NCBI RefSeq assembly: GCF_000294495.1
Contig: NC_018526.1
Location: forward strand, 248,001-312,000
Source of the DNA: Streptococcus suis S735
GTDB taxonomy: Bacteria > Bacillota > Bacilli > Lactobacillales > Streptococcaceae
Length of the DNA: 64,000 bases
Direction: 5' to 3'
The translations under genes and the position numbers were made by a program. Below, piece after piece: positions 1 to 7,247 of the stretch (the stretch's first letter is position 1; each line of letters starts with the position of its first letter). The notes beneath the pieces were generated by a model. It was not told the origin of the DNA. It ran no database searches and saw only the letters and a program-made list of their open reading frames with translations.

Positions 1-316
1 ATTCTAGTTCCTGTGCAGAGAGGGTTAAGACGCCGTCTTTCTCACTGAGTTTTAGAGGGTTTTGGATATTGTTGTCGGAGTTGGCATAGGTCACATGATA
101 GTTGTTATCACTAGACTCTTTGATGTAGACGCTGTGGGGGATAAAATCAATTTTAATGGTATTCAAATCTGTGAAGGTCTTATGGACTTCCGTCGGAGCA
201 GCAACCTCTTCTAAGCGGGTTATGCCTCCGGTGAAAAATCCAATGCCAGCTAGAATTAAGCCTGCAATCAGGCTGACAAAGCCGATAATAATGGCGATGG
301 TAAGTTTCTTTTTCAT
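1..316 (-). CDS. DUF4097-like envelope protein, 5' part only
   Basis: This minus-strand gene starts at 316 and runs off the left edge, so only about 105 codons are visible. The product begins MKKKLTIAIIIGFVSLIAG, a short basic head followed by one membrane segment (about residues 5-28), then an extracytoplasmic part with strand-rich sequence (TFTDLNTIKIDFIPHSVYIK) typical of the N-terminus of DUF4097 proteins. Its ATG overlaps the stop of the preceding DUF1700 gene by four bases (ATGA), so the two are translationally coupled. PadR-DUF1700-DUF4097 is a common Firmicute operon, usually linked to envelope stress; the family assignment is from this context plus the membrane anchor and is not certain because the C-terminus is missing. 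Confidence 0.7.
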   Translation of the reverse strand, partial: MKKKLTIAIIIGFVSLIAGLILAGIGFFTGGITRLEEVAAPTEVHKTFTDLNTIKIDFIPHSVYIKESSDNNYHVTYANSDNNIQNPLKLSEKDGVLTLSAQELE

Positions 317-1068
317 GCTCGTTTACCTCGTTTCAAAATCCATTTGAAGCAAGCCTTGACCAGTCGCCAAGACCAGTAGGCAAAAAATCCAGTCAAGATG
401 TAGATGAGAATAGCTCCGCCAATCAAAGACAAACCTGACCCAAACCCCATGAGGAAGATATTGAAACCTTCTGACATAAGGCTAAAGGCTTCCCAAATTA
501 GATAGCCACCGCTGGTGAGAAGTCCGACACCCAAAACAAAGGCACCGACAATGAGGGCCAAGATGAGCGCCACCAATCCCAATAGACTAGCTAGGAGAAT
601 GAGCAAAAGTGGAATGGCGATAGGCAGGGAAATGACAGCTAGGATAGCCAACCAGAGCGTTCGTTTTGTTTGGCTAAAATTACGGAAGTAGCGACCGAGG
701 AAAAAAGCGCCGAGGATAAGAGTCGCAAACAGAGGAATGACTCCGATAAACTCTCCCATGATAAAGAGTAGGAAGAAAGAGAAGAGACCTGTCATACTTA
801 AGGCTCCCAGACCAACCCAGAGTTTCCAGTTGAGTTGAATAGGTTCTTGTTGATCCTTCTCCTCCTGGATTTGCTTGTTGAGCATGTTGTTAATGAGTTC
901 GCTGGCAGCTTCTTTTGGGGAACCAAGTTCTTCTATAATTTCTGTTTCACGCTCTGGTCCAGCCTCGTCAAAATACTCATTAAAGAAGCTGATGGCTTCA
1001 AAGTATTCTTTGTGGGGCAGTTTTTTGAGATATTTTTCTAACTGCTCCATATATTCAGTTCTTGTCAT
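313..1068 (-). CDS. DUF1700 (HAAS-type) membrane protein
   Basis: The 251-residue product starts MTRTEYMEQLEKYLKKLP, the helical HAAS/DUF1700 signature (about residues 1-65, with a GSPKEAASELI segment), then has a long hydrophobic C-terminal part with roughly five to six membrane segments between residues 80 and 240. Such proteins are normally encoded directly after a PadR-family repressor and before a DUF4097 protein, as here. The start at 1068 overlaps the padR stop by 14 bases and the stop overlaps the next ATG, so all three are one operon. Function is not established; an accessory role in sensing or responding to envelope conditions is inference. Confidence 0.8.
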   Translation of the reverse strand: MTRTEYMEQLEKYLKKLPHKEYFEAISFFNEYFDEAGPERETEIIEELGSPKEAASELINNMLNKQIQEEKDQQEPIQLNWKLWVGLGALSMTGLFSFFLLFIMGEFIGVIPLFATLILGAFFLGRYFRNFSQTKRTLWLAILAVISLPIAIPLLLILLASLLGLVALILALIVGAFVLGVGLLTSGGYLIWEAFSLMSEGFNIFLMGFGSGLSLIGGAILIYILTGFFAYWSWRLVKACFKWILKRGKRA

Positions 1069-1381
1069 GGCGGACGCTCCCTTCTATGATGCCGTTTATC
1101 GTGTTTGTATAGGTATCCCAGTCATCTTTGAGTCGGACCAATTCTTCGTGACCTAACTGAGTTAGGCTATAATACTTTCGCATACGACCCTGATATTCTT
1201 GGGAATAAGTAGTCAAAAAGTCATTTTGCTCCAATCGTTTTAGGATGGGATAGAGGGCGGACTCCTTGATGTTGGCAATTAATTTAATGGTCTGACAGAT
1301 TTCATAGCCATAAGAATCATCGGATTCCAAAATAGCCATGATGAGAAATTCTGTCAGCACTGCGGGGACTGGAAAATGCAT
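1055..1381 (-). CDS. PadR-family transcriptional repressor
   Basis: A 108-residue winged-helix protein. The start at 1381 was chosen over an in-frame codon 69 bases upstream because AGGAGCG lies just before it and the product then begins MHFPVPAVLTEFLIMAILES, the usual PadR N-terminus. The PadR signature SDDSYGYEICQTIK is followed by SALYPILKRLEQNDFLTTY (recognition helix and wing) and a C-terminal helix with YYSLTQLGHEEL. It is first in a three-gene minus-strand operon with DUF1700 and DUF4097 genes and is likely autoregulatory through the inverted repeat at 1422-1448. The inducer cannot be told from sequence. Confidence 0.9.
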   Translation of the reverse strand: MHFPVPAVLTEFLIMAILESDDSYGYEICQTIKLIANIKESALYPILKRLEQNDFLTTYSQEYQGRMRKYYSLTQLGHEELVRLKDDWDTYTNTINGIIEGSVRHDKN

Positions 1382-1421
1382 AGGACGCTCCTTTCCTTTG
1401 TTGTTAGTTAGGTTCGGTTTT

Positions 1422-1448
1422 GATATATAGTGTTCGGTTGCATATATC
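1422..1448. promoter_or_regulatory. Likely PadR operator (inverted repeat)
   Basis: Arms GATATAT and ATATATC are separated by 13 bases, 40-66 bases upstream of the padR start, and a second AT-rich ATATATTAAATATA stretch follows at about 1459. PadR repressors typically bind dyads of this kind in their own promoters. The assignment rests on position and symmetry only. Confidence 0.5.
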
Positions 1449-1558
1449 AAATTTTTCTATATATTAAATATACACCTACAAAAATAAATTGTCAAGTGAT
1501 TATGTGCAAAATAAATAAAATAACTTAAGACCAAATAGCTTAGGACAAATTTTTAAGG

Positions 1559-1572
1559 TGTAAACGTTTTAT
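1559..1572 (+). promoter_or_regulatory. Possible CcpA cre site before lrgAB
   Basis: TGTAAACGTTTTAT matches the catabolite-responsive element consensus TGNAANCGNTNNCA except at the last two positions. It lies about 120 bases upstream of lrgA in the 308-base gap between padR and lrgA. lrgAB operons in streptococci are known to respond to carbon status, which fits. No clear promoter hexamers were identified with confidence in the rest of this gap. Confidence 0.4.
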
Positions 1573-1689
1573 AGCCTTGAAAAATAATTTCAGAGTAGTA
1601 AACTTAATAACAGTACTAACATTAAGGGATTTTCTGGACTAAAAGAGAATGACCTCAGATGGATTAGTAGTATTTAAGGTGGTGTAAAG

Positions 1690-2034
1690 ATGAAACTATA
1701 TGTTCAGTTTATGATTATTCTGGTATTTTCATTTTTAGGGGAAGCTATTTCGACTATTTTTCATCTTCCTATTCCGGGAAGTATTATTGGCTTAATCCTC
1801 CTATTTTTAGCCCTAGAGTTCAAATTGATTCGTCTTCGCCATATTCATACGGTTGGGAATTTTTTGCTGGCTAACATGACCATTCTTTTTTTGCCTGCAG
1901 CAGTGGGCATTATGGAGAGATTTGATGCAATTAAAGATTATTTACTTCCTATTATCGTCGTCATTTTAGGCGCCATTTTTTTTAAATATCTTAGTAATTG
2001 GTTTTGTTGTTCAATTTGTGAAGCAAAAGTTTGA
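1690..2034 (+). CDS. lrgA: LrgA/CidA-family holin-like protein, frameshifted C-terminus
   Basis: The product is a small membrane protein with four hydrophobic segments; residues 20-60 (GEAISTIFHLPIPGSIIGLI) carry the CidA/LrgA signature PIPGSIIGL. LrgA-type proteins act with LrgB as holin-like transporters (pyruvate uptake or control of cell lysis). The last 15 residues, NWFCCSICEAKV, are not family-like. In the +1 frame the DNA after the T8 run at 1976-1983 encodes ILVIGFVVQFVKQKFEGDY and ends with TGA at 2069-2071, overlapping the lrgB ATG, as expected of an intact lrgA. One T too many therefore shifts the gene. It may be a real mutation, a slippage-prone phase-variable tract, or a sequencing error. 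A GGTGGTG ribosome site precedes the ATG. Confidence 0.85.
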   Translation: MKLYVQFMIILVFSFLGEAISTIFHLPIPGSIIGLILLFLALEFKLIRLRHIHTVGNFLLANMTILFLPAAVGIMERFDAIKDYLLPIIVVILGAIFFKYLSNWFCCSICEAKV

Positions 2035-2063
2035 AGGCGACTACATTGATGCGGAGGGAAATC

Positions 2064-2759
2064 ATGACTGAACTTTTTTCCAATCCTATTTTTGGTATTA
2101 TGTTATCAATTGCAGCATATTTAATTGGAATGCTGATTTATCGGAGATTTCCTCATCCAATCACAACCCCACTGTTGGTAGCTACAGGATTGATTATTGT
2201 CTTTTTAAAAATGACAGGTATTTCCTATAAGGAATATTATGCAGGAGGGTCCTATCTAAATATGCTTATTGTGCCTTCAACAGTAGCTCTGGGTATTCCT
2301 TTGTATCGTTCTTTCCATCTAATGAAACATCACATTCGAAGTATTCTTTTGGGAATTTTTGTTGCCTGTATTGTCAATACTGTCTTTACTGCCCTAATTG
2401 CAAAATGGTTTGGGATGGATTTTTTTCTAGCAATCTCTCTTTTTCCAAAATCAGTCACCACTGCTATGGCTGTTGGTATTACTGATAAAATGCAAGGAAT
2501 AGCAACAGTTACTCTTGTAGTCGTTGTTGCAACAGGAATTCTGACAAGTGTTCTTGGTCCAGTCTTTTTAAAGCTACTAAAAATTGAAGACCCGGTAGCT
2601 GTTGGTCTTGCTTTGGGAGGAACAGGACATGCCATTGGAACGGGTACAGCGATAAAATGTGGACATACACAAGGAGCGATGGCTGGCTTGGCTATTGGGA
2701 TTACAGGCATCATGTATGTGGTGATTAGTCCAATAGTTGCGCAGATTATCTTACAATAA
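2064..2759 (+). CDS. lrgB: LrgB/CidB-family membrane protein
   Basis: This 231-residue polytopic protein belongs to the LrgB family: GIPLYRSFHLMKHH near residue 85, SLFPKSVTTAMAVGI near 130 and GLALGGTGHAIGTGTA near 185 are characteristic. The start at 2064 is chosen because GGAGGG lies six bases upstream and the product begins MTELFSNPIFGIMLS; the open frame extends further upstream but only into lrgA sequence. It works with LrgA as a two-component holin-like or metabolite transport system in the cytoplasmic membrane. An intact LrgB next to a frameshifted LrgA raises the question of whether the pair is functional here. Confidence 0.93.
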   Translation: MTELFSNPIFGIMLSIAAYLIGMLIYRRFPHPITTPLLVATGLIIVFLKMTGISYKEYYAGGSYLNMLIVPSTVALGIPLYRSFHLMKHHIRSILLGIFVACIVNTVFTALIAKWFGMDFFLAISLFPKSVTTAMAVGITDKMQGIATVTLVVVVATGILTSVLGPVFLKLLKIEDPVAVGLALGGTGHAIGTGTAIKCGHTQGAMAGLAIGITGIMYVVISPIVAQIILQ

Positions 2760-2795
2760 AAAACTACGATTGGAATTCCAACCGTAGTTTTTAGT
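2757..2795. terminator. Bidirectional terminator between lrgB and the formate channel gene
   Basis: AAACTACGATTGG and CCAACCGTAGTTT form a near-perfect hairpin with an AATT loop, flanked by A-run on the left and T-run on the right. It lies between convergent genes and can serve both strands. Confidence 0.85.
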
Positions 2796-3591
2796 CTACA
2801 TAAAGTTTGGATTGATTATTCAACCAACTATAAAGAAGTCCGATAAAGAGACCGCCTCCCACGTAGTTTCCTAATCCAGAAAAGAGGAAATTGCTTAGTA
2901 CACTTAATAGAGTCATTCCCTCAACTGGTCCACCATTTGCAAAAAAGGCCAGGGAGAAGAGTGAAAAGTTCGCAATGACGTGCTCATATCCCAAGAAAGC
3001 AAAGATAAAGATGATGAAAATAACGGAAATGAGACGTCCAGCGTCATCTTTGATGCGTAAGAAGGTAAATACGCCGATATTCACGACAATATTAGCAAAA
3101 ATTCCTTCAATAAATTGAGTCAAAGGTGTCTTTGAAAGCTTGGCCACCGTTGCTTCAAATAGGTAGCTGTGAGCATCAACGTGCTGATAAGGCAGAGTCA
3201 GTGAGACCAAGTAACAAACAAGGACAGCACCGACAAAGTTGAAAAGGATACAGGTTGCCAACATCTTGAGGGCTGTTTTAGTAGGAATCGTTTTTCGATG
3301 GCTGGCTACTGTCATATACATCATGTTGGATGTTCCAAGTTCGGCATTCATATATAAAATCATGAGTAGCCCCCAACCAAACATCAACCCATAGCTAAAT
3401 TTCCCGAGTCCTTCTGCGACATGGTTGAGTTTGTCTGCTGTATAAAGAGAAATGACAATCCCCAATCCTAAATAAAGACTGGCTAGTATTGATCGTACAG
3501 CGTAGGCAGAAAAACTGTGTTCAAACAAATCTGCTTTTTTCTTGATACTCTTTTCAAGTGTATACATTAATGTCTCTTGGTTAGCTCCCAT
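2791..3591 (-). CDS. Formate/nitrite transporter (FNT) family channel
   Basis: The 266-residue product has the six-helix pattern and motifs of FNT channels: GLMFGWGLLMILYMNAELGTSN near residue 75 and ANGGPVEG plus LSNFLFSGLGNYVGGG near the C-terminus. FNT proteins move formate or nitrite across the cytoplasmic membrane; in a formate-producing fermenter such as a streptococcus, formate export or uptake is the likely role. The start at 3591 is supported by AAGGAG eight bases upstream; the longer open frame upstream of it lacks a ribosome site. It is divergent from the aquaporin gene, with about 140 bases between them. Confidence 0.9.
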   Translation of the reverse strand: MGANQETLMYTLEKSIKKKADLFEHSFSAYAVRSILASLYLGLGIVISLYTADKLNHVAEGLGKFSYGLMFGWGLLMILYMNAELGTSNMMYMTVASHRKTIPTKTALKMLATCILFNFVGAVLVCYLVSLTLPYQHVDAHSYLFEATVAKLSKTPLTQFIEGIFANIVVNIGVFTFLRIKDDAGRLISVIFIIFIFAFLGYEHVIANFSLFSLAFFANGGPVEGMTLLSVLSNFLFSGLGNYVGGGLFIGLLYSWLNNQSKLYVD

Positions 3592-3625
3592 CCTAATCTC
3601 CTTACTGAATCTACTACTTTTTCGA

Positions 3626-3639
3626 GTAAACGTTTTCTT
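3626..3639. promoter_or_regulatory. Possible cre-like site in the FNT/aquaporin divergent promoter
   Basis: GTAAACGTTTTCTT resembles the cre consensus core (AANCGNTTNC) but lacks the leading TG. It lies between divergent genes for a formate channel and a glycerol-type channel, both plausible carbon-regulated genes. Weak evidence. Confidence 0.3.
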
Positions 3640-3731
3640 TTTATCGAATGGCTTTACTTTGTTTATTATACTTGATAAAATGGTTGTTGTCCAAAAAAAA
3701 TTCAACTTTTGAAAGGAAATATAAGAAAAAT

Positions 3732-4577
3732 ATGGATGTTACATGGACAGTGAAATATATCACTGAATTTTTAGCGACTGCACTCCTTATTATCATTGGT
3801 AATGGTACAGTTGCAAACGTTGATTTAAAAGGCACAAAAGGAAACAACTCTGGTTGGATTCTCATTGCGATTGGCTATGGTTTGGCAGTTATGATGCCAG
3901 CATTGATGTTTGGTAACGTTTCTGGTAACCATATCAACCCAGCCTTCACACTTGGTTTGGCTGTTTCAGGTCTCTTCCCTTGGGCTCACGTTGCTCAATA
4001 CATTGTTGCCCAATTGTTAGGTGCAATGTTTGGTCAGTTAGTGGTTGTAGCAGTGTATAAACCTTACTTCTTGAAAACTGAAAATTCTAACCATATTCTT
4101 GGCTCATTCTCAACTATCAGTGCGCTTGATAACGGAACGAAAGAAAGCCGTAAAGCTGCGACAACTAATGGTTTCTTGAATGAGTTCGTTGGTTCATTTG
4201 TATTGTTCTTCGGTGCCCTTGCTTTGACCAAACATTTCTTTGGTTCAGAGTTGGTTGGTAAATTGATTGAACAGGGCTATGATAAAACAGTCGCTGAGAC
4301 AATGACTGCTCCATATACTTCAGGTTCAATTGCAGTTGCCCACTTAGGCATTGGTTTCCTAGTTATGGCTCTTGTTGCCGCTCTTGGTGGTCCAACAGGT
4401 CCTGGTCTTAACCCAGCGCGTGACCTTGGTCCACGTATCGTCCATGCCCTTCTTCCAAAATCTGTTCTTGGTGAAAACAAGGCTGATTCAAAATGGTGGT
4501 ATGCTTGGGTTGGTGTATGTGCTCCAATTATCGCATCAATTGCCGCTGTTGCACTTTTCAAATTCTTGTATCTATAA
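3732..4577 (+). CDS. Aquaporin / glycerol facilitator family protein
   Basis: This 281-residue membrane protein has both half-helix pore motifs of the MIP family: NHINPAFT (about residue 75) and GLNPARDLGPR (about residue 225). Residues between the halves are longer than in minimal aquaporins (an insert around 125-185), as in lactic acid bacterial glycerol/dihydroxyacetone facilitators (Gla type). It would allow passive movement of water, glycerol or similar small neutral solutes across the cytoplasmic membrane. The ATG at 3732 is chosen because the upstream in-frame extension is hydrophilic and non-conserved. No glycerol kinase is nearby, so substrate preference stays open. Confidence 0.92.
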   Translation: MDVTWTVKYITEFLATALLIIIGNGTVANVDLKGTKGNNSGWILIAIGYGLAVMMPALMFGNVSGNHINPAFTLGLAVSGLFPWAHVAQYIVAQLLGAMFGQLVVVAVYKPYFLKTENSNHILGSFSTISALDNGTKESRKAATTNGFLNEFVGSFVLFFGALALTKHFFGSELVGKLIEQGYDKTVAETMTAPYTSGSIAVAHLGIGFLVMALVAALGGPTGPGLNPARDLGPRIVHALLPKSVLGENKADSKWWYAWVGVCAPIIASIAAVALFKFLYL

Positions 4578-4584
4578 TATAGAG

Positions 4585-4612
4585 AACCCGTTTCGTCGGG
4601 TTTTTCTTTTTC
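4585..4612 (+). terminator. Terminator after the aquaporin gene
   Basis: AACCCG and CGGGTT form a short GC-rich stem with a TTTCGT loop, followed by a run of T residues, just after the stop at 4577. Confidence 0.85.
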
Positions 4613-4705
4613 TCTTGGTATATCCTATATAAAGTTGTCTGCTCTGCTATTTTCCTAAAAGTTATGCTACAATAAGGATAGAAAAATCGGAAAAGAGGCT
4701 AGAAT

Positions 4706-6238
4706 ATGTCAGATGTTATTGCTTTTGGCTATGGAAGCAGTCGAGCGAAGATGCAGCTCAAGCGGCTCAATCGTCATGGAATCATCGCAGGTGCGACAGG
4801 TACAGGGAAGACCGTGACCTTAAAGGTCTTGGCAGAGCAGTTGAGTGATGCGGGAATTCCCGTCTTTCTATCGGACATCAAGGGTGATTTGAATAGTTTG
4901 GTTGCGGCCAATACCAAGGAGATTGATCCTAGTCGTCTAGAGAAGACTCATTATCTTGACTATAGCCCAGTCGGTTATCCAGTTGAGTTGTGGGATGTCT
5001 TGGGGGAAAATGGGACTCCTATCCGCATGACTATTTCAGAGCTGGGACCTGTCCTACTGACACGTTTGTTGGGCTTGAATGATACTCAGGAGTCCATCCT
5101 GAATATTGTTTTCAGCGTGGCAGACGAGCGTGGTCTGCTCTTGATTGATTTGATGGACTTGCGGGCTATGTTAAACTTTGTGGCTGAAAATGCGGCAGAG
5201 CTGAGCCAGTATTATGGAAATATTCCAGCTCGTTCGGTCGGTGCTATCTTGCGTAGTCTGGTTGTTTTGGAGCAACAAGGTGGTAAGATTTTCTTCGGTG
5301 AGCCAAGCCTTGATATTGCTGATTTGATGCGTACGGCAGAAGATGGTCGTGGTGTTATTAACGTCCTTCAAGCTACTCAGCTATTTAATCAGCCAACATT
5401 ATATTCAACGGTTCTTCTCAGCCTCTTATCAGAACTCTATGAAGTCTTGCCTGAGGTGGGCGATTTGGACAAGCCTAAGATGGTCTTCTTCTTTGACGAG
5501 GCTCATGTTCTCTTCAAAGATGCTCCAAAAGTTCTTCTTGAAAAGATTGAATTGATTGTCCGTTTGATTCGTTCAAAAGGTGTAGGTGTCTTCTTTGTAA
5601 CGCAGAATCCGACGGATATTCCTGATAGCGTGGCAGCCCAGTTGGGTAACCGCATCCAACATGGTCTTCGCGCCTTTACACCAAAAGAGCTCAAGACAGT
5701 TGCTACTGTCGCTGAAACCTTCCGTCAAGAAGGTGATGAGGATTTGGCCAAGGTCATTCAGGAGTTGCAAGTGGGGGAAGCTGTTGTGTCTACCCTTCAA
5801 GCAGATGGTACACCAAGCTTTGCGGATCGGGTTTTGATTTATCCACCAAAGAGTATGCTGGGAACGGTGGAGCCAAGCGCCCTCTTGTCAGTTATCAATA
5901 ATTCTCCTTTGATGGAAAAATATGCTGACGCGGTCAATCGTGAATCAGCCCATGAGCAGATTTTAGCCATGACAGAGGCTAAAGAAGCCGAACTCATCAA
6001 AAAAGCAGAGCAGGCCGAGGCGGAAAAACAGGCAGAAAAAGAAGCTAAGGCAGCCGCAAAAATGGAAGAGAAAGCCCAGAAAGAAGCAGCTAAAACTGCA
6101 CAAAAAACTAGTCAGCCAGCCAGTCGCAAAACAGACTCTATGATGGATCGTTTTACCAAGAACCTGATGAGTCAGGTCGGACGGGAAGTTGGGCGCGTGG
6201 TAACTCGTGGCATTATGGGCATGTTAAAAGGGAAATAA
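4706..6238 (+). CDS. HerA-like ATPase (DUF853 family)
   Basis: This 510-residue cytoplasmic P-loop ATPase has a Walker A at about residue 30 (GATGTGKTVT), a Walker B at about 258 (MVFFFDEAHVLF) and the downstream VGVFFVTQNPTDIPDSVAAQLGNR segment typical of HerA/FtsK-superfamily DUF853 proteins. Residues 415-475 are a charged, Ala/Lys/Glu-rich coiled coil before a short basic tail. The biological role of this stand-alone family is unknown; relatives translocate DNA, but no nuclease partner gene is adjacent here, so a defence role like HerA-DUF4297 or HerA-Sir2 is not supported. AGAGG precedes the ATG and a TACAAT-like -10 lies about 35 bases upstream. Confidence 0.87.
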   Translation: MSDVIAFGYGSSRAKMQLKRLNRHGIIAGATGTGKTVTLKVLAEQLSDAGIPVFLSDIKGDLNSLVAANTKEIDPSRLEKTHYLDYSPVGYPVELWDVLGENGTPIRMTISELGPVLLTRLLGLNDTQESILNIVFSVADERGLLLIDLMDLRAMLNFVAENAAELSQYYGNIPARSVGAILRSLVVLEQQGGKIFFGEPSLDIADLMRTAEDGRGVINVLQATQLFNQPTLYSTVLLSLLSELYEVLPEVGDLDKPKMVFFFDEAHVLFKDAPKVLLEKIELIVRLIRSKGVGVFFVTQNPTDIPDSVAAQLGNRIQHGLRAFTPKELKTVATVAETFRQEGDEDLAKVIQELQVGEAVVSTLQADGTPSFADRVLIYPPKSMLGTVEPSALLSVINNSPLMEKYADAVNRESAHEQILAMTEAKEAELIKKAEQAEAEKQAEKEAKAAAKMEEKAQKEAAKTAQKTSQPASRKTDSMMDRFTKNLMSQVGREVGRVVTRGIMGMLKGK

Positions 6239-6246
6239 ACGACTAG

Positions 6247-6273
6247 ACTGGGAAGGAAACTTCTCAGTTTTTT
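6247..6273 (+). terminator. Terminator after the HerA-like gene
   Basis: ACTGGGAAG pairs with CTTCTCAGT (one G-U pair), GAAA loop, then six T residues. Confidence 0.85.
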
Positions 6274-6349
6274 ATCTAGACAAAGTTCTTGCCAGATGCC
6301 ACAAAATTCGTTAAAATAAACACAAATCACTAGTTAGTAAGGAGTTGCC

Positions 6350-6958
6350 ATGACTGATCAATTGCAGGCATTATTGAAAGACTATCAGCCCCAGCCATTG
6401 GGTGAAAAACGTTCTTATGCAGTTTTCTTGCCCTTAGTCTGGTCAGACAATCAGTGGCAGGTCTTATATGAGATTCGGAGCGAGTCCATTTCTCAACCGG
6501 GAGAAGTTTCCTTTCCAGGTGGCGGAGTAGAGGTAGGAGAAACGCCACAGCAAGCGGCCGTTCGGGAGGTTATGGAGGAACTAAATATTCAACCTGAACA
6601 AATTGATATACTCGGAGAAATTGATTATTTGGTTTTGGAGTGCTCAACCGTTCATTGCTTCGTTGGACGGTTAAATCTTGATTGGACGACTATCCTTCCT
6701 AATGAAGAGGTTGCTCGGATATTTACAGTGCCTCTATCAACTCTATTAACAACTCAGCCAGTCTATTATCAACTGGATTCACAGATTGTCCCAGATTGTG
6801 ACTTTCCCTTTGAACGTTTGAGAGGTGGGGTTGACTATCCTTTCAGTCATCACAAACGCTCGGTTCCCTTTTATGAAAATCTATCAGAAAATATCTGGGG
6901 AATGACCGCCCAATTTACCCATCGGTTTACGGAAATAGTGAAAAGTAATCTATCGTGA
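6350..6958 (+). CDS. Nudix hydrolase, CoA pyrophosphatase-like
   Basis: The 202-residue product has a Nudix box at about residues 54-76 (starting GGVEVGE, then REVMEEL), with Asn in place of the usual last Gly. The preceding residues (YEIRSESISQPGEVSFPGG) match the NudL/CoA-diphosphatase extension just ahead of the Nudix box. Such enzymes cleave CoA or related dinucleoside diphosphates in the cytoplasm using Mg or Mn. The ATG at 6350 has AAGGAG eight bases upstream. The gene stands alone between a terminator and an accessory region. CoA specificity is inferred from the motif, not proven. Confidence 0.87.
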   Translation: MTDQLQALLKDYQPQPLGEKRSYAVFLPLVWSDNQWQVLYEIRSESISQPGEVSFPGGGVEVGETPQQAAVREVMEELNIQPEQIDILGEIDYLVLECSTVHCFVGRLNLDWTTILPNEEVARIFTVPLSTLLTTQPVYYQLDSQIVPDCDFPFERLRGGVDYPFSHHKRSVPFYENLSENIWGMTAQFTHRFTEIVKSNLS

Positions 6959-7039
6959 AATGATAGGTTATTTTTGGGAGGAAAAACCAGCCTTTGCGAT
7001 ATGTATCAACGAAAAAAATGGAGACAAAGCTCAATGTGA

Positions 7040-7201
7040 ACCAATGTATATAAAAACACAAAAAAAACAGATGCATGGCAGATAAAAGATAGCTATGGCT
7101 GGTATACTTGGTACGGTCCATATTTTGAAGTACCATCATCTATCCAGGAATGCGACAACATTCATGTAAACGCATTCAGTGCTTGTTGTCATTTCCAGTA
7201 G
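7040..7201 (+). pseudogene. Possible gene remnant, unrecognised
   Basis: Between the Nudix gene and the first surface-protein gene, an open stretch of 53 codons with no start codon reads TDAWQIKDSYGWYTWYGPY and ends in TAG. The aromatic, Tyr/Trp-rich composition is unlike random intergenic DNA and suggests the 3' end of a lost coding sequence. I cannot assign a family. Confidence 0.3.
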
Positions 7202-7247
7202 GTGAGTGGGAAAATGTATAAATCTATATTTTAAGAAGGAGCCAATT

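Noticed and set aside
1976..1986. Programmed ribosomal frameshift in lrgA
   Set aside because: A -1 slip here reads TAA at once, and the family-like frame needs +1. No stimulatory structure was seen, so a T-tract indel is simpler.
4706..6238. HerA-like ATPase as part of an anti-phage defence system
   Set aside because: Known HerA defence systems pair with a nuclease or Sir2/DUF4297 gene; neighbours here are an aquaporin and a Nudix gene separated by terminators, and the protein is of the housekeeping DUF853 type.
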